Source: Rugosimonospora africana (GTDB lineage: Bacteria > Actinomycetota > Actinomycetes > Mycobacteriales > Micromonosporaceae). From it: a stretch of DNA of 64,000 nucleotides. The notes under the pieces are model-generated. The model saw nothing but the letters and a program-made list of their open reading frames with translations, did not search any database and was not told where the DNA came from. Location of the stretch: assembly GCF_016862975.1 (NCBI RefSeq), contig NZ_BONZ01000003.1:62001-126000 (forward strand), in the 5' to 3' direction. Below, piece by piece: positions 16,388-24,091 of the stretch; position 1 is the first letter of the stretch, and each line of letters opens with the position of its first letter. Position numbers and translations under genes: made by a program.

Positions 16388-16888
16388 ATGGATGAGGGCG
16401 GCGACGAGCACGTCGACGTGACGCGTGAGGTGGTCGTCGACGACAGGACGATCCGGGTACGGGCCAGCTACCGGTACGGTGGCGACGTCACCGTCGACCT
16501 CGCCATCGAGGACGGCGAGGGTGAACGGTGCGGCATCCTCACGGGTACCCTCGCGGCGACCGACCTGCTGTCCGCGTCGAAGGCGCTGACGTCGTTGTTC
16601 GGGGCCGTCGCCTCGGTGCTCGGCCAGACGAACGCCGGCAAGGCCGTCGAGTTCGAGGAAGTCCGGCGCCGGTATCCCAACGCGTACAAGCCATGGACCA
16701 CGGCCGAAGAGGCGAGGCTGATCGAGCGGTACCGGACGCAGCCCAACGTCGCCGCCCTGGCCCGGGAGTTCGGCCGCCGCCCGGGCGGCATCGCGCACCG
16801 GCTGGAGCACCTGAACCTGCGCCCGATGCCGGACCGGCAACCGGAGCCGGACGCCGGATACGACGACGAGGAGCCCGACTGGGGGTGA
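16388..16888 (+). CDS. Hypothetical protein with C-terminal Myb/SANT-like helix-turn-helix
   Basis: A 166-residue acidic protein. Residues 1-95 look like a beta-rich domain (VVVDDRTIRVRASYRYGGDVTVDLAI) of no family I know. Residues 105-150 (YKPWTTAEEARLIERY, VAALAREFGRRPGGIAHRLEHLNL) resemble the Myb/SANT-type or sigma-like helix-turn-helix seen in proteins that scan DNA. ATG at 16388 has AAAGGG seven bases upstream; earlier in-frame starts are too close to it. No operon partner is evident. Confidence 0.55.
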   Translation: MDEGGDEHVDVTREVVVDDRTIRVRASYRYGGDVTVDLAIEDGEGERCGILTGTLAATDLLSASKALTSLFGAVASVLGQTNAGKAVEFEEVRRRYPNAYKPWTTAEEARLIERYRTQPNVAALAREFGRRPGGIAHRLEHLNLRPMPDRQPEPDAGYDDEEPDWG

Positions 16889-16962
16889 CCCGGCCCGCCT
16901 CGGATCGCGGCCTGCTTCGGACCCCGGGCTGCTTCGGACCCGGCCCGCCGACCGATCGCAAA

Positions 16963-16974
16963 GAGAGCGCTCTC
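16963..16974. promoter_or_regulatory. LacI-type operator 1
   Basis: A perfect 12-bp palindrome GAGAGCGCTCTC, of the CG-centred kind bound by LacI-family sugar regulators such as the Streptomyces cellobiose and maltose repressors. Its centre is 139 bp from that of the identical second copy. Confidence 0.75.
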
Positions 16975-17058
16975 AAAGTCATCGGAGCGGGCGACGTCGG
17001 CGACTCCGCCGGTACCGGCCGTAACCTCGCTAACACAATCGTTGAAACATCGACATAC

Positions 17059-17087
17059 TTGACACTGTTCGGCGGCGGGCGTAGAAC
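17059..17087 (+). promoter_or_regulatory. Sigma-70-type promoter upstream of GH16
   Basis: TTGACA (17059-17064) and TAGAAC (17082-17087) are spaced by 17 bases. The predicted start lies near 17094, just before the second LacI-type operator. This layout is classic for repression by promoter occlusion, with the upstream operator available for looping. Confidence 0.65.
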
Positions 17088-17101
17088 TACCGGTACCAAC
17101 A

Positions 17102-17113
17102 GAGAGCGCTCTC
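17102..17113. promoter_or_regulatory. LacI-type operator 2
   Basis: A second perfect GAGAGCGCTCTC palindrome, located 15 bases after the -10 box of the promoter at 17059-17087, where a bound repressor would block transcription initiation. Confidence 0.75.
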
Positions 17114-17411
17114 CCATCATCGACAGGCAGGACAAGCCGTGAGACCGTCCCCTCCGGCGCTGCTGCGCCGTCCGCCGCCCGCGTAACCGACGTCCGTCAC
17201 CCGACCGCTTCACCGGCGCCCGGTTCCCGTGTGCCGACTCGCGCGTCGGGCACCGCGACCAGCCGGGAACGACGGCACTGGCTCGGCAATGACCGGCCGG
17301 CCCGTACCCGACGCCGATCCGCACGGCGCTGACAAGTCATCGCCAGCTCGGGCGCCGGTTCCGCCTGGCACCCGACGCCATCGTCACCTCCGGCGCTGAC
17401 GCGCATCCCGC

Positions 17412-17491
17412 CGCGCCATCGCCTCGACGCGCCATCGTCCCGACGCGCCATCGTCCCGACGCGCCATCGCCCCGACGCGCCATCGCCCCGG
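17412..17491. repeat. 16-bp tandem repeat, five copies
   Basis: The string CGCGCCATCG starts at 17412, 17428, 17444, 17460 and 17476, an exact 16-bp period with small changes in the intervening CYYCGA. The period is not a multiple of three, so it is unlikely to be coding. It lies in the predicted leader of the GH16 transcript. Confidence 0.85.
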
Positions 17492-17635
17492 CCGGCTGAG
17501 CCGGACGCCCGAGCGGCTCAGCCGGACCGCACCGTGCGGCTCGTTCGCGACCGCTGCGCACGCGGACCGGGTAGTCAACCGCGCCCGCGGGCCACCCCGG
17601 ACGCGGAGCGAATTTCATCGACATGAGGGAGAACC

Positions 17636-19039
17636 ATGTCAGACAGCCGAACATTCAACGATCCGGGCAACGGCCGCGCCCGTCGCAGGATCGTCTCGCG
17701 GTTGGGGGCCGGCGCCTCCACTCTCGTACTGGTCGCCGGAACCCTGGTGCTCGCCGGCGCCGCCGCGGCGGTCACCACGGTCGCCACCGGGCAACCGGCC
17801 GCGGCCGCGGTACCGGCTCCCCCGTCCGGGTTCAGCCTCACCTGGAGCGACGACTTCACCGGCGGCTCCGGTACCGGCCTGAACACTGGCACCTGGAAGT
17901 ACGACACCGGACCGGGCAGCAGCTTCGGCACCGGTGAGATCGAGACCATGACCAACAGCACGGCGAACGTGTACCAGGACGGCGCCGGGCACCTCGTTCT
18001 CAAGGCGCTGCACTCGGGTACCAACCCGACCTCGGGCTGGACGTCGGGGCGCGTCGAGACTCAGGCGGCCACGTTCGGCGCACCGCCCGGCGGCGTGGTG
18101 ATGATGGAGTCGTCGATCCAGCAGCCCAACGTGAACACCTCCAACGGCGCCGGGTACTGGCCGGCGTTCTGGATGCTCGGCTCGCCGCTGCGCACCGGTA
18201 CGCCGTGGCCGACCTCGGGTGAGGTCGACATCCTTGAGGACATCAACGGGCGCAGTTCGGTCTTCGGCACGCTGCACTGCGGCACGAACCCGGGCGGCGT
18301 GTGCAACGAGTCGACCGGCATCGGCAGCGGCGAGCGCGCCTGCGGCGGATGCCAGACCGCGTACCATACCTACGCCGTACAGATCGACCGGTCGGTGTCG
18401 CCGGAGCAGATCCGCTGGTACCTCGACGGCAACAACTACTTCACCATCTCCTCGAACCGGGTGGACGCGACCACCTGGGCGAACGCGGTGGACCACCCGT
18501 TCTTCATCATCTACGACCTGGCGATGGGCGGCGGGTTCCCGGCCGCGTTCGGGGGCGGCCCGAACGCTTCCACCGTTTCCGGCGGCCAGATGAACATCGA
18601 CTGGGTGGCGGTCTACAACAAGGCGCCGGGCGGCGGCGGTACGCCTCCACCGGGTACCAACATCGCCCAGGGCAAGCCGACGACGGCGTCCTCCACCGAG
18701 AACGCGGGTACCCCGGCCGCCAGCGCGACCGACGGGAACACCGGTACCCGGTGGTCGAGCGCGTTCAGCGACCCGCAGTGGCTCCGGGTCGACCTCGGCC
18801 GGTCGTACGCCATCAACCATGTGACCCTGAACTGGGAGGCCGCGTACGCGAGGGCGTACCAGATCCAGACCTCGCAGGACGGTTCCACGTGGACGACCAT
18901 CTACTCCACCACGACCGGGGACGGCGGCGTCGACGACCTCTCGGTCAACGGCACCGGCCGATATATCCGGATGTACGGCACCCAACGCGCCACCCAGTAC
19001 GGGTACTCGCTGTGGGAGTTCCAGGTCGGCGGCAGTTGA
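17636..19039 (+). CDS. Secreted GH16 endo-beta-glucanase-like enzyme with CBM32/F5-8C module
   Basis: A 467-residue exported glycoside hydrolase. A basic start and hydrophobic segment (about residues 24-50) form a signal peptide, probably cut in the alanine-rich stretch near residue 58. The GH16 domain (about 66-320) has the catalytic E-x-D-x-x-E: E196, D198 and E201 in SGEVDILEDI. This is the form without the extra residue, typical of laminarinases and lichenases rather than agarases. A Gly/Pro linker leads to a discoidin-like carbohydrate-binding module (about 335-467; ATDGNTGTRWSSAFSDPQWLRVDLG). ATG at 17636 has GAGGGAG upstream. Two LacI-type operators imply sugar-controlled expression. 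Confidence 0.9.
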   Translation: MSDSRTFNDPGNGRARRRIVSRLGAGASTLVLVAGTLVLAGAAAAVTTVATGQPAAAAVPAPPSGFSLTWSDDFTGGSGTGLNTGTWKYDTGPGSSFGTGEIETMTNSTANVYQDGAGHLVLKALHSGTNPTSGWTSGRVETQAATFGAPPGGVVMMESSIQQPNVNTSNGAGYWPAFWMLGSPLRTGTPWPTSGEVDILEDINGRSSVFGTLHCGTNPGGVCNESTGIGSGERACGGCQTAYHTYAVQIDRSVSPEQIRWYLDGNNYFTISSNRVDATTWANAVDHPFFIIYDLAMGGGFPAAFGGGPNASTVSGGQMNIDWVAVYNKAPGGGGTPPPGTNIAQGKPTTASSTENAGTPAASATDGNTGTRWSSAFSDPQWLRVDLGRSYAINHVTLNWEAAYARAYQIQTSQDGSTWTTIYSTTTGDGGVDDLSVNGTGRYIRMYGTQRATQYGYSLWEFQVGGS

Positions 19040-19059
19040 GAATCCTTGCCGGGTAAGGA

Positions 19060-19095
19060 GCGGGGCCGCCGGTTCGGGTGAACCGGCGGCCCCGC
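19060..19095. terminator. Bidirectional terminator hairpin
   Basis: A perfect 16-bp stem: GCGGGGCCGCCGGTTC (19060-19075) pairs with GAACCGGCGGCCCCGC (19080-19095) around a GGGT loop. It lies between the convergent GH16 and repeat-protein genes, and there is no T-tract. Confidence 0.8.
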
Positions 19096-19110
19096 CAAGA
19101 GTGGTGCGCC

Positions 19111-21192
19111 TCAGCCCATCGTGATGTTCAGGCTCAGGTCCTTGTGCACCGGCACGTCGACCGGTGTGGCGGACGCGAAATCCGTGCCGCCGTACCAGCC
19201 GCGGTCCCGGGTCGAGGTATAGCTCTCGATGTACAGCTTCACGTTCTGCGAACCGATCAGCGGCAGATGGTACGTGCCGTCGGAACCCAGTTGGGCCACG
19301 CCGATCGGGTCGCCGGTCCCGACGTTGTACGCGGTGATCCGCCCGCTGCTGTACGGGGTGCCGTCCGCGTGGCGCACGGTGCCGCTGACCGTGACCCCGT
19401 CGGAGAGGGTGTCGTTGTAGGTGACCGTCGCGCCGGCCGGCACGGTGACCGTGGCGGCCCGGGTGCGGTTGGCCACCCCGCCGGTCCACTGGTACGGCAA
19501 CGACTCCGGGGTGACCAGCAGCGGCCAGGCGTACGGGCCGAGGCCGGTCAGCGTGTAGTGCCCGGTCGCGTTGGTCTCCGTGGAGCGGTAGGTGCTTCCG
19601 GACCCCGAACCGATGGCGCTGTTGGTCACGGTCGCACCAGCCACCGGCTGACCGGTGCCGCCGTCGGTGACAACACCGGTGACGGTGCCCGGCGGGTCGA
19701 GCCGGATCACCGGACCGTTCACCTCCTTGCCCGCCTTCACGTTGGTGACTGCGGCCTGAGCCATCACGCCGGTCCCGCCGTTCGCGCCGACCCACTGATC
19801 GCCGTAATCGCCGGAGACCTGGAACGCGTGCGTGTCGGCGTAGAGCCGGTAGCTGCCGGCGGCGATCGGTCCGATGCGTACCTTGCCCTGGCTGTCGCTG
19901 CAGTATCCGAAACCGTCGACGGCCACGAAGGACGTCCCGCCGTACTGCGCCACGCACACGCCGGAGACCGGCGCCCCGGTGCTGGCGTCTTCGACCACGG
20001 TGTCGATGAACGCACCCGGTGCCAGCGCCACCGTCACCGCAGTGGTCTGCCCAGCGACGACGGTCACCGGTTGGTTGTAGACCGGAAGGTACTTGTTGGC
20101 GGTGTCGTAGACGAAGAGGCTCTGTGTGCCTCCCCGCACCTCGGTCAGAGTCGCCTGCCCGCTGCCGTCGCTGCACGCGCTCGAGGAGCCGACACTGGCG
20201 CAGAAGTCAGCGATGGGCTGGCCGGTCACCGAGTCCTTCACGCTCACCGCGATCGATCCGGTGCCGAGAGCCTGGTCATTGACGACGGTGTTCCCGCCCT
20301 CGGTCACCTCGAACCTGGTGGCGTCCGCCTGTTCCGTCGCCCCGTACGCGTACTGCTCCCAGCCGGCCTGCGGTTGGAAGGACACGAGATATCCGGACCC
20401 GACGTACAGGTACGGAAAGGTGTAGTCACCGTTCTCGTCGGTGGTCGTGAACCCGCCCGAACCGTCGTTCCGGTAGGCGTTCACGGTCACGTTTGCCGCC
20501 GGCTGCCCGTGCTCATCGCTGAAGTGGCCGCTGATCGATCCGGTCGCCGGCAACTGTTCGTCGACAGTGGTGGTGTCGCCCGCGGTCACCGTGAACTTCG
20601 TCGGGATCTGGGTGCCCGAGTCGTACAGGTCGAGCGTGGGGTACTGCGACGGCCTGAACTCGATCTCGTAGTCGCCGGGCATCGCGTTCATGCTGAAGTG
20701 GCCGTCGGGGTCGGTGAAGCCGGTCGCGTTCAGTGCGCGGCCGGGGTCGTTCGCCCACACGGTCGCGTCGGGGACCGGGTTGCCCGCGTGGTCGGTGAGG
20801 GTGCCCACGAGGGTGCCGGTCGGCAGGGCGGTGTCGGTGATGGCGGTGTCCTGGCCAGCCACCACGGTTACCGGATCGGCCTGCAACCTGCTGGCCTTGC
20901 CGTGGTACCACTGCTGGACGCCGTCGAACTCGTACTCGACCGTGTACTGCCCCGGTGGCACGTTGGTGAACTGGTACGTGCCCGAGTCCTGGACGAAGAC
21001 GTCCTGGTAGTAGCCCGAGTCGTTGGTCACGGTGACGTCGTAGTAGGTGCGGTTCTGGCCGTCGGTGGTGGTGAGCGTGCCGCTGATGCTGCCGGTGGTG
21101 GTATCGGCGTAGGCCGGCGATGCCGCCCCCGCGAGGGGCACCGCCAGGATGAGGGCGCCCACGGCGATCTGGGCGCGACGACGTAGGGACAT
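19111..21192 (-). CDS. Secreted protein of repeated carboxypeptidase-regulatory-like domains
   Basis: A 693-residue exported protein. The signal peptide MSLRRRAQIAVGALILAVPL ends near ASPAYA (residue 29). About seven beta-sandwich repeats follow, recognisable by the pattern GTVTG-V-D-TGQPVAGATV-T---GHYTLTGLGPYAW. These are carboxypeptidase D regulatory-like or Cna-B-like modules that usually act as stalks or binding domains. No LPXTG motif or C-terminal anchor is visible, so it is probably released or held non-covalently. ATG at 21192 has GGAGG five bases upstream. It converges with the GH16 gene; a joint role in polysaccharide binding is inference. Confidence 0.85.
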   Translation of the reverse strand: MSLRRRAQIAVGALILAVPLAGAASPAYADTTTGSISGTLTTTDGQNRTYYDVTVTNDSGYYQDVFVQDSGTYQFTNVPPGQYTVEYEFDGVQQWYHGKASRLQADPVTVVAGQDTAITDTALPTGTLVGTLTDHAGNPVPDATVWANDPGRALNATGFTDPDGHFSMNAMPGDYEIEFRPSQYPTLDLYDSGTQIPTKFTVTAGDTTTVDEQLPATGSISGHFSDEHGQPAANVTVNAYRNDGSGGFTTTDENGDYTFPYLYVGSGYLVSFQPQAGWEQYAYGATEQADATRFEVTEGGNTVVNDQALGTGSIAVSVKDSVTGQPIADFCASVGSSSACSDGSGQATLTEVRGGTQSLFVYDTANKYLPVYNQPVTVVAGQTTAVTVALAPGAFIDTVVEDASTGAPVSGVCVAQYGGTSFVAVDGFGYCSDSQGKVRIGPIAAGSYRLYADTHAFQVSGDYGDQWVGANGGTGVMAQAAVTNVKAGKEVNGPVIRLDPPGTVTGVVTDGGTGQPVAGATVTNSAIGSGSGSTYRSTETNATGHYTLTGLGPYAWPLLVTPESLPYQWTGGVANRTRAATVTVPAGATVTYNDTLSDGVTVSGTVRHADGTPYSSGRITAYNVGTGDPIGVAQLGSDGTYHLPLIGSQNVKLYIESYTSTRDRGWYGGTDFASATPVDVPVHKDLSLNITMG

Positions 21193-21399
21193 TCAGCCTC
21201 CAGGGATAAGGAGAGATGCCACCCCAACTGATCGACGATCTTTGTTTCCGGGGTGAAGGAACGGTACCGCCGGGATCTGACAATCTCCGACCCGTTTTCC
21301 GTGACCCGGCTAACAAGGTCGTCGCCGTCCGGCACCGCTTCGCGTTCAAGGCCCACCCCACCTGGCCAAACACCGGGTGTGCCGGGTAGAAATTCCGGC

Positions 21400-23082
21400 A
21401 TGGCACCAGAAGAGAGTCCGCTGCTGGCCCGGATCCGGGACTCCGTCATCGGCGACGACCAGGTCATGTGGGGCCCGTACGGCGCCCGGCGGGTGACCTA
21501 CGCCGACTACACCGCATCCGGCCGGTCCCTGACGTTTATCGAAGACGTGATCCGCGACGAGGTGCTGCCCCGCTACGCCAACACACACACCGAGTCGTCC
21601 GGCACCGGACTGCAGACCACCCGGCTGCGCGAGGACGCCCGCCGGATCATCCGGGACGCGGTCGGCGGCGACGAGGACACCCTGATCATCTTCACCGGCT
21701 CGGGGTCGACCGGAGCCATCGACAAGCTGATCGGCATCCTCGGCATCCGGATCCCCGCCACCCTGGACGACCGGTACGGCCTGTCCGCCGCGGTACCGGA
21801 GGCGCAGCGGCCGGTGGTGTTCATCGGGCCGTTCGAGCACCACTCCAACGAACTGCCCTGGCGCGAGTCCCTGGCCGACGTGGTGGTCATCCCCGAGGAT
21901 CCAGACGGGCACATCTCGGCCGACGCCCTGGAGGAGCAGCTGCGCCGGTACGCCGACCGGCCGCTGAAGATCGGCTCGTTCTCGGCGGCGTCGAACGTCA
22001 CCGGCATCGTCAGCGACAGCGGCGCCATCGCCGAGTTGCTCCACCGGTACGGCGCCCTGTCCTTCTGGGACTTCGCGGCGGCCGGCCCGTACGTCGACAT
22101 CGACGTCACCGGGAAGGACGCGATCTTCCTGAGTCCGCACAAGTTCGTCGGCGGCCCGGGTACGCCGGGCGTGCTGGTAGTCCGGCGGGACCTCCTACGC
22201 AACCGGGTGCCGACGGTACCGGGCGGGGGCACCGTGGACTACGTCAACGCGACGGAGCACCGGTACATCGCCGATCCGGTACGCCGGGAGGAGGGCGGCA
22301 CCCCGGCCATCATCGAGTCGATCCGGGCCGGTCTGGTCTTCGCGCTCAAGCAGGCCGTCGGCGTGCCGACCATCAAGGCGGCCGAGGAGCGTTCCCTCCG
22401 GCTGGCGTTCGAGGCGTGGCAGGCCAACCCGAACATCGAGATCCTCGGCAACCCGCGCGCCGAGCGGCTGTCCATCGTGTCGTTCGTGATCCGCCGCCCG
22501 GGCGGCCGGTACCTGCACCACAACTTCGTGGTGTCGCTGCTGTCCGACCTGTTCGGCATCCAGGCCCGGGGCGGTTGCTCGTGCGCCGGCCCGTACGGGC
22601 ACCGGCTGCTCGGCATCGACCTGGAGCGCTCGCACCGGTACGAGCAGGAGATCATCGCCGGCTGCGAGGGCATCAAGCCCGGCTGGGTACGGGTCAGCTT
22701 CACGTACTTCATCTCCGACGCGGTCGCGCGGTACATCGTCGACGCGGTGAACCTGATCGCCGAGTACGGCTGGCTGCTGCTGCCGGATTACCGGTTCGAT
22801 CCGGCCAGCGGGCTGTGGCACCACCGCGCCGGCCTGATCGAGCCTCCGCTGCGGCTCGATCAGCTGCGGTACGACCCGGACGGGGTGCTCCGGTACCCGG
22901 CCCGACACGAGCAGGCTCCGGAGAGCGCCCTGGCCGGGTACCTGGACGTGGCGCGGGCGCTGTTCGCGAAGCTGGCCGACCGCGCCGCGGCCGTACCGGA
23001 GCAGCGGGTCGGCGACCGGATCTCCGCACGGTTCGAGGAGCTGCGCTGGTTCGAGTTGCCGGCCGAGTGCCTGGCCGACTGA
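21400..23082 (+). CDS. Cysteine-desulfurase-like aminotransferase class V enzyme
   Basis: A 560-residue PLP protein. The class V core spans about residues 25-450. K248 in FLSPHKFVGGPG is the PLP-binding lysine. GGCSCAGPYGHRLLG supplies cysteines in the position of the desulfurase active-site loop. The C-terminal extension of about 100 residues is not part of NifS or SufS and is found in a longer actinobacterial subgroup of unknown substrate. No Fe-S or thiolation partner genes are adjacent. ATG at 21400 is the first reasonable start; the frame is open to 21253. It is divergent from the repeat-protein gene. Confidence 0.82.
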   Translation: MAPEESPLLARIRDSVIGDDQVMWGPYGARRVTYADYTASGRSLTFIEDVIRDEVLPRYANTHTESSGTGLQTTRLREDARRIIRDAVGGDEDTLIIFTGSGSTGAIDKLIGILGIRIPATLDDRYGLSAAVPEAQRPVVFIGPFEHHSNELPWRESLADVVVIPEDPDGHISADALEEQLRRYADRPLKIGSFSAASNVTGIVSDSGAIAELLHRYGALSFWDFAAAGPYVDIDVTGKDAIFLSPHKFVGGPGTPGVLVVRRDLLRNRVPTVPGGGTVDYVNATEHRYIADPVRREEGGTPAIIESIRAGLVFALKQAVGVPTIKAAEERSLRLAFEAWQANPNIEILGNPRAERLSIVSFVIRRPGGRYLHHNFVVSLLSDLFGIQARGGCSCAGPYGHRLLGIDLERSHRYEQEIIAGCEGIKPGWVRVSFTYFISDAVARYIVDAVNLIAEYGWLLLPDYRFDPASGLWHHRAGLIEPPLRLDQLRYDPDGVLRYPARHEQAPESALAGYLDVARALFAKLADRAAAVPEQRVGDRISARFEELRWFELPAECLAD

Positions 23083-23158
23083 TTACATCATTACTCGATT
23101 ACGCGCACAGCGAACCCCTGGCCGGCATGGGTCGGGGCGACCGGGCGTTGACTCCGGC

Positions 23159-24082
23159 ATGGAGCCTCTCGACGCGTACAGCCAGGTCGTCACGACCGTG
23201 GCGGCGAAGGTGCTGCCCTCGGTGGCGGCGCTGTCGGTGCGCACCGCCCGGGGCGGTGGCGCCGGATCCGCGGTGGTCTTCACCGACGACGGTTTCCTGT
23301 TGACCAGTGCCCACGTGGTGGCCGGCGCGAGCGGCGGCACGGCCACCTTCGGCGACGGCACCGAAGCGCGCTTCGACGTGGTGGGCGCGGATCCGCTCGC
23401 CGACCTCGCGGTGCTGCGTGCTCGCTCGACCGGCGCGCCGCCGGCGACCCTCGGCGATGCCGACACCCTGCGCATCGGCCAGCTCGTGGTGGCCGTTGGC
23501 AACCCGCTGGGGTTGGCCGGCTCGGTCACCGCGGGCGTCGTCAGCGGGCTGGGCCGGTCGATTCCGGCCCGGGACGGCCGGCACGTGCGGCTGATCGACG
23601 ACGTGATCCAGACCGACGCGGCGCTGAACCCGGGCAACTCCGGCGGGGCGCTGGCGGACTCGTCCGGCCTGGTGATCGGCGTGAACACCGCGGTCGCCGG
23701 GTACGGGCTGGGCCTCGCCGTACCGATCAACTCGACAACCCGGCAGATCATCTCGGAGCTGCTGTCGACCGGCCGGGTACGCCGCGCCTGGCTCGGCGTC
23801 GCGGGCGCACCCGCCCCGTTGCCGCCCCAGGTGGCCGCTCGCCTCGGCCGGCGGGTCGGGTTGCGGGTGGCGGAGGTGGTTCCGGGCAGCCCGGCCGGGT
23901 TGGCCGGGCTCTACCTGGGCGATCTGATCATCACGGCCGGCGGGAAGCCGGTGGAGAACGTGCAGGCGTTACAGCGGCTCATGTTGGGACCGGCGATCGG
24001 CACCCGGTTGCCGATCACCGTGCTGCGCAAGGGCGCGCTGGTCGACGTGGTGGCGGTCCCGACAGAGCTGGTGAGCGCTTAG
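23159..24082 (+). CDS. HtrA-like trypsin/PDZ serine protease without membrane anchor
   Basis: A 307-residue protease. The chymotrypsin-like domain (about 1-200) has H52 (LTSAHVV), D82 (DPLADLAVL) and S161 (LNPGNSGGAL). A PDZ domain follows (about 215-305; VVPGSPAGLAGLYLGDLIITAGGKPV). Actinobacterial HtrA proteins usually have an N-terminal membrane helix or signal peptide; here the protein starts directly with the protease fold. It is therefore probably cytosolic, unless a start was missed. No earlier in-frame start adding a hydrophobic segment was seen. It converges with cbs, with only 9 bp between the stops. Confidence 0.88.
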   Translation: MEPLDAYSQVVTTVAAKVLPSVAALSVRTARGGGAGSAVVFTDDGFLLTSAHVVAGASGGTATFGDGTEARFDVVGADPLADLAVLRARSTGAPPATLGDADTLRIGQLVVAVGNPLGLAGSVTAGVVSGLGRSIPARDGRHVRLIDDVIQTDAALNPGNSGGALADSSGLVIGVNTAVAGYGLGLAVPINSTTRQIISELLSTGRVRRAWLGVAGAPAPLPPQVAARLGRRVGLRVAEVVPGSPAGLAGLYLGDLIITAGGKPVENVQALQRLMLGPAIGTRLPITVLRKGALVDVVAVPTELVSA

Positions 24083-24091
24083 CAGTCCCAG

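Larger units (their letters stand above)
16889..17635. other. 747-bp intergenic region upstream of the GH16 gene
   Basis: No convincing gene lies here. It holds two LacI-type operators, a good promoter, a 14-codon reading frame starting with GTG at 17142 and ending with TAA at 17184-17186, and a 16-bp tandem repeat. The putative transcript start near 17094 would leave a leader of about 540 bases before the GH16 start codon. Confidence 0.6.

Noticed and set aside
17412-17491. CRISPR-like array
   Set aside because: The units are contiguous 16-mers with no spacers, and no cas genes are present.
17639-20176. Very long minus-strand open frame (845 codons) across the GH16 gene
   Set aside because: It runs antisense through the GH16 gene and partly through the repeat protein in a wrong frame, with Arg/Gly/His-rich sequence and no similarity. 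It is a by-product of high GC.
19078-21186. 702-codon plus-strand frame antisense to the repeat protein
   Set aside because: The opposite strand has a signal peptide, regular beta repeats and a good ribosome site; this frame is low-complexity shadow.
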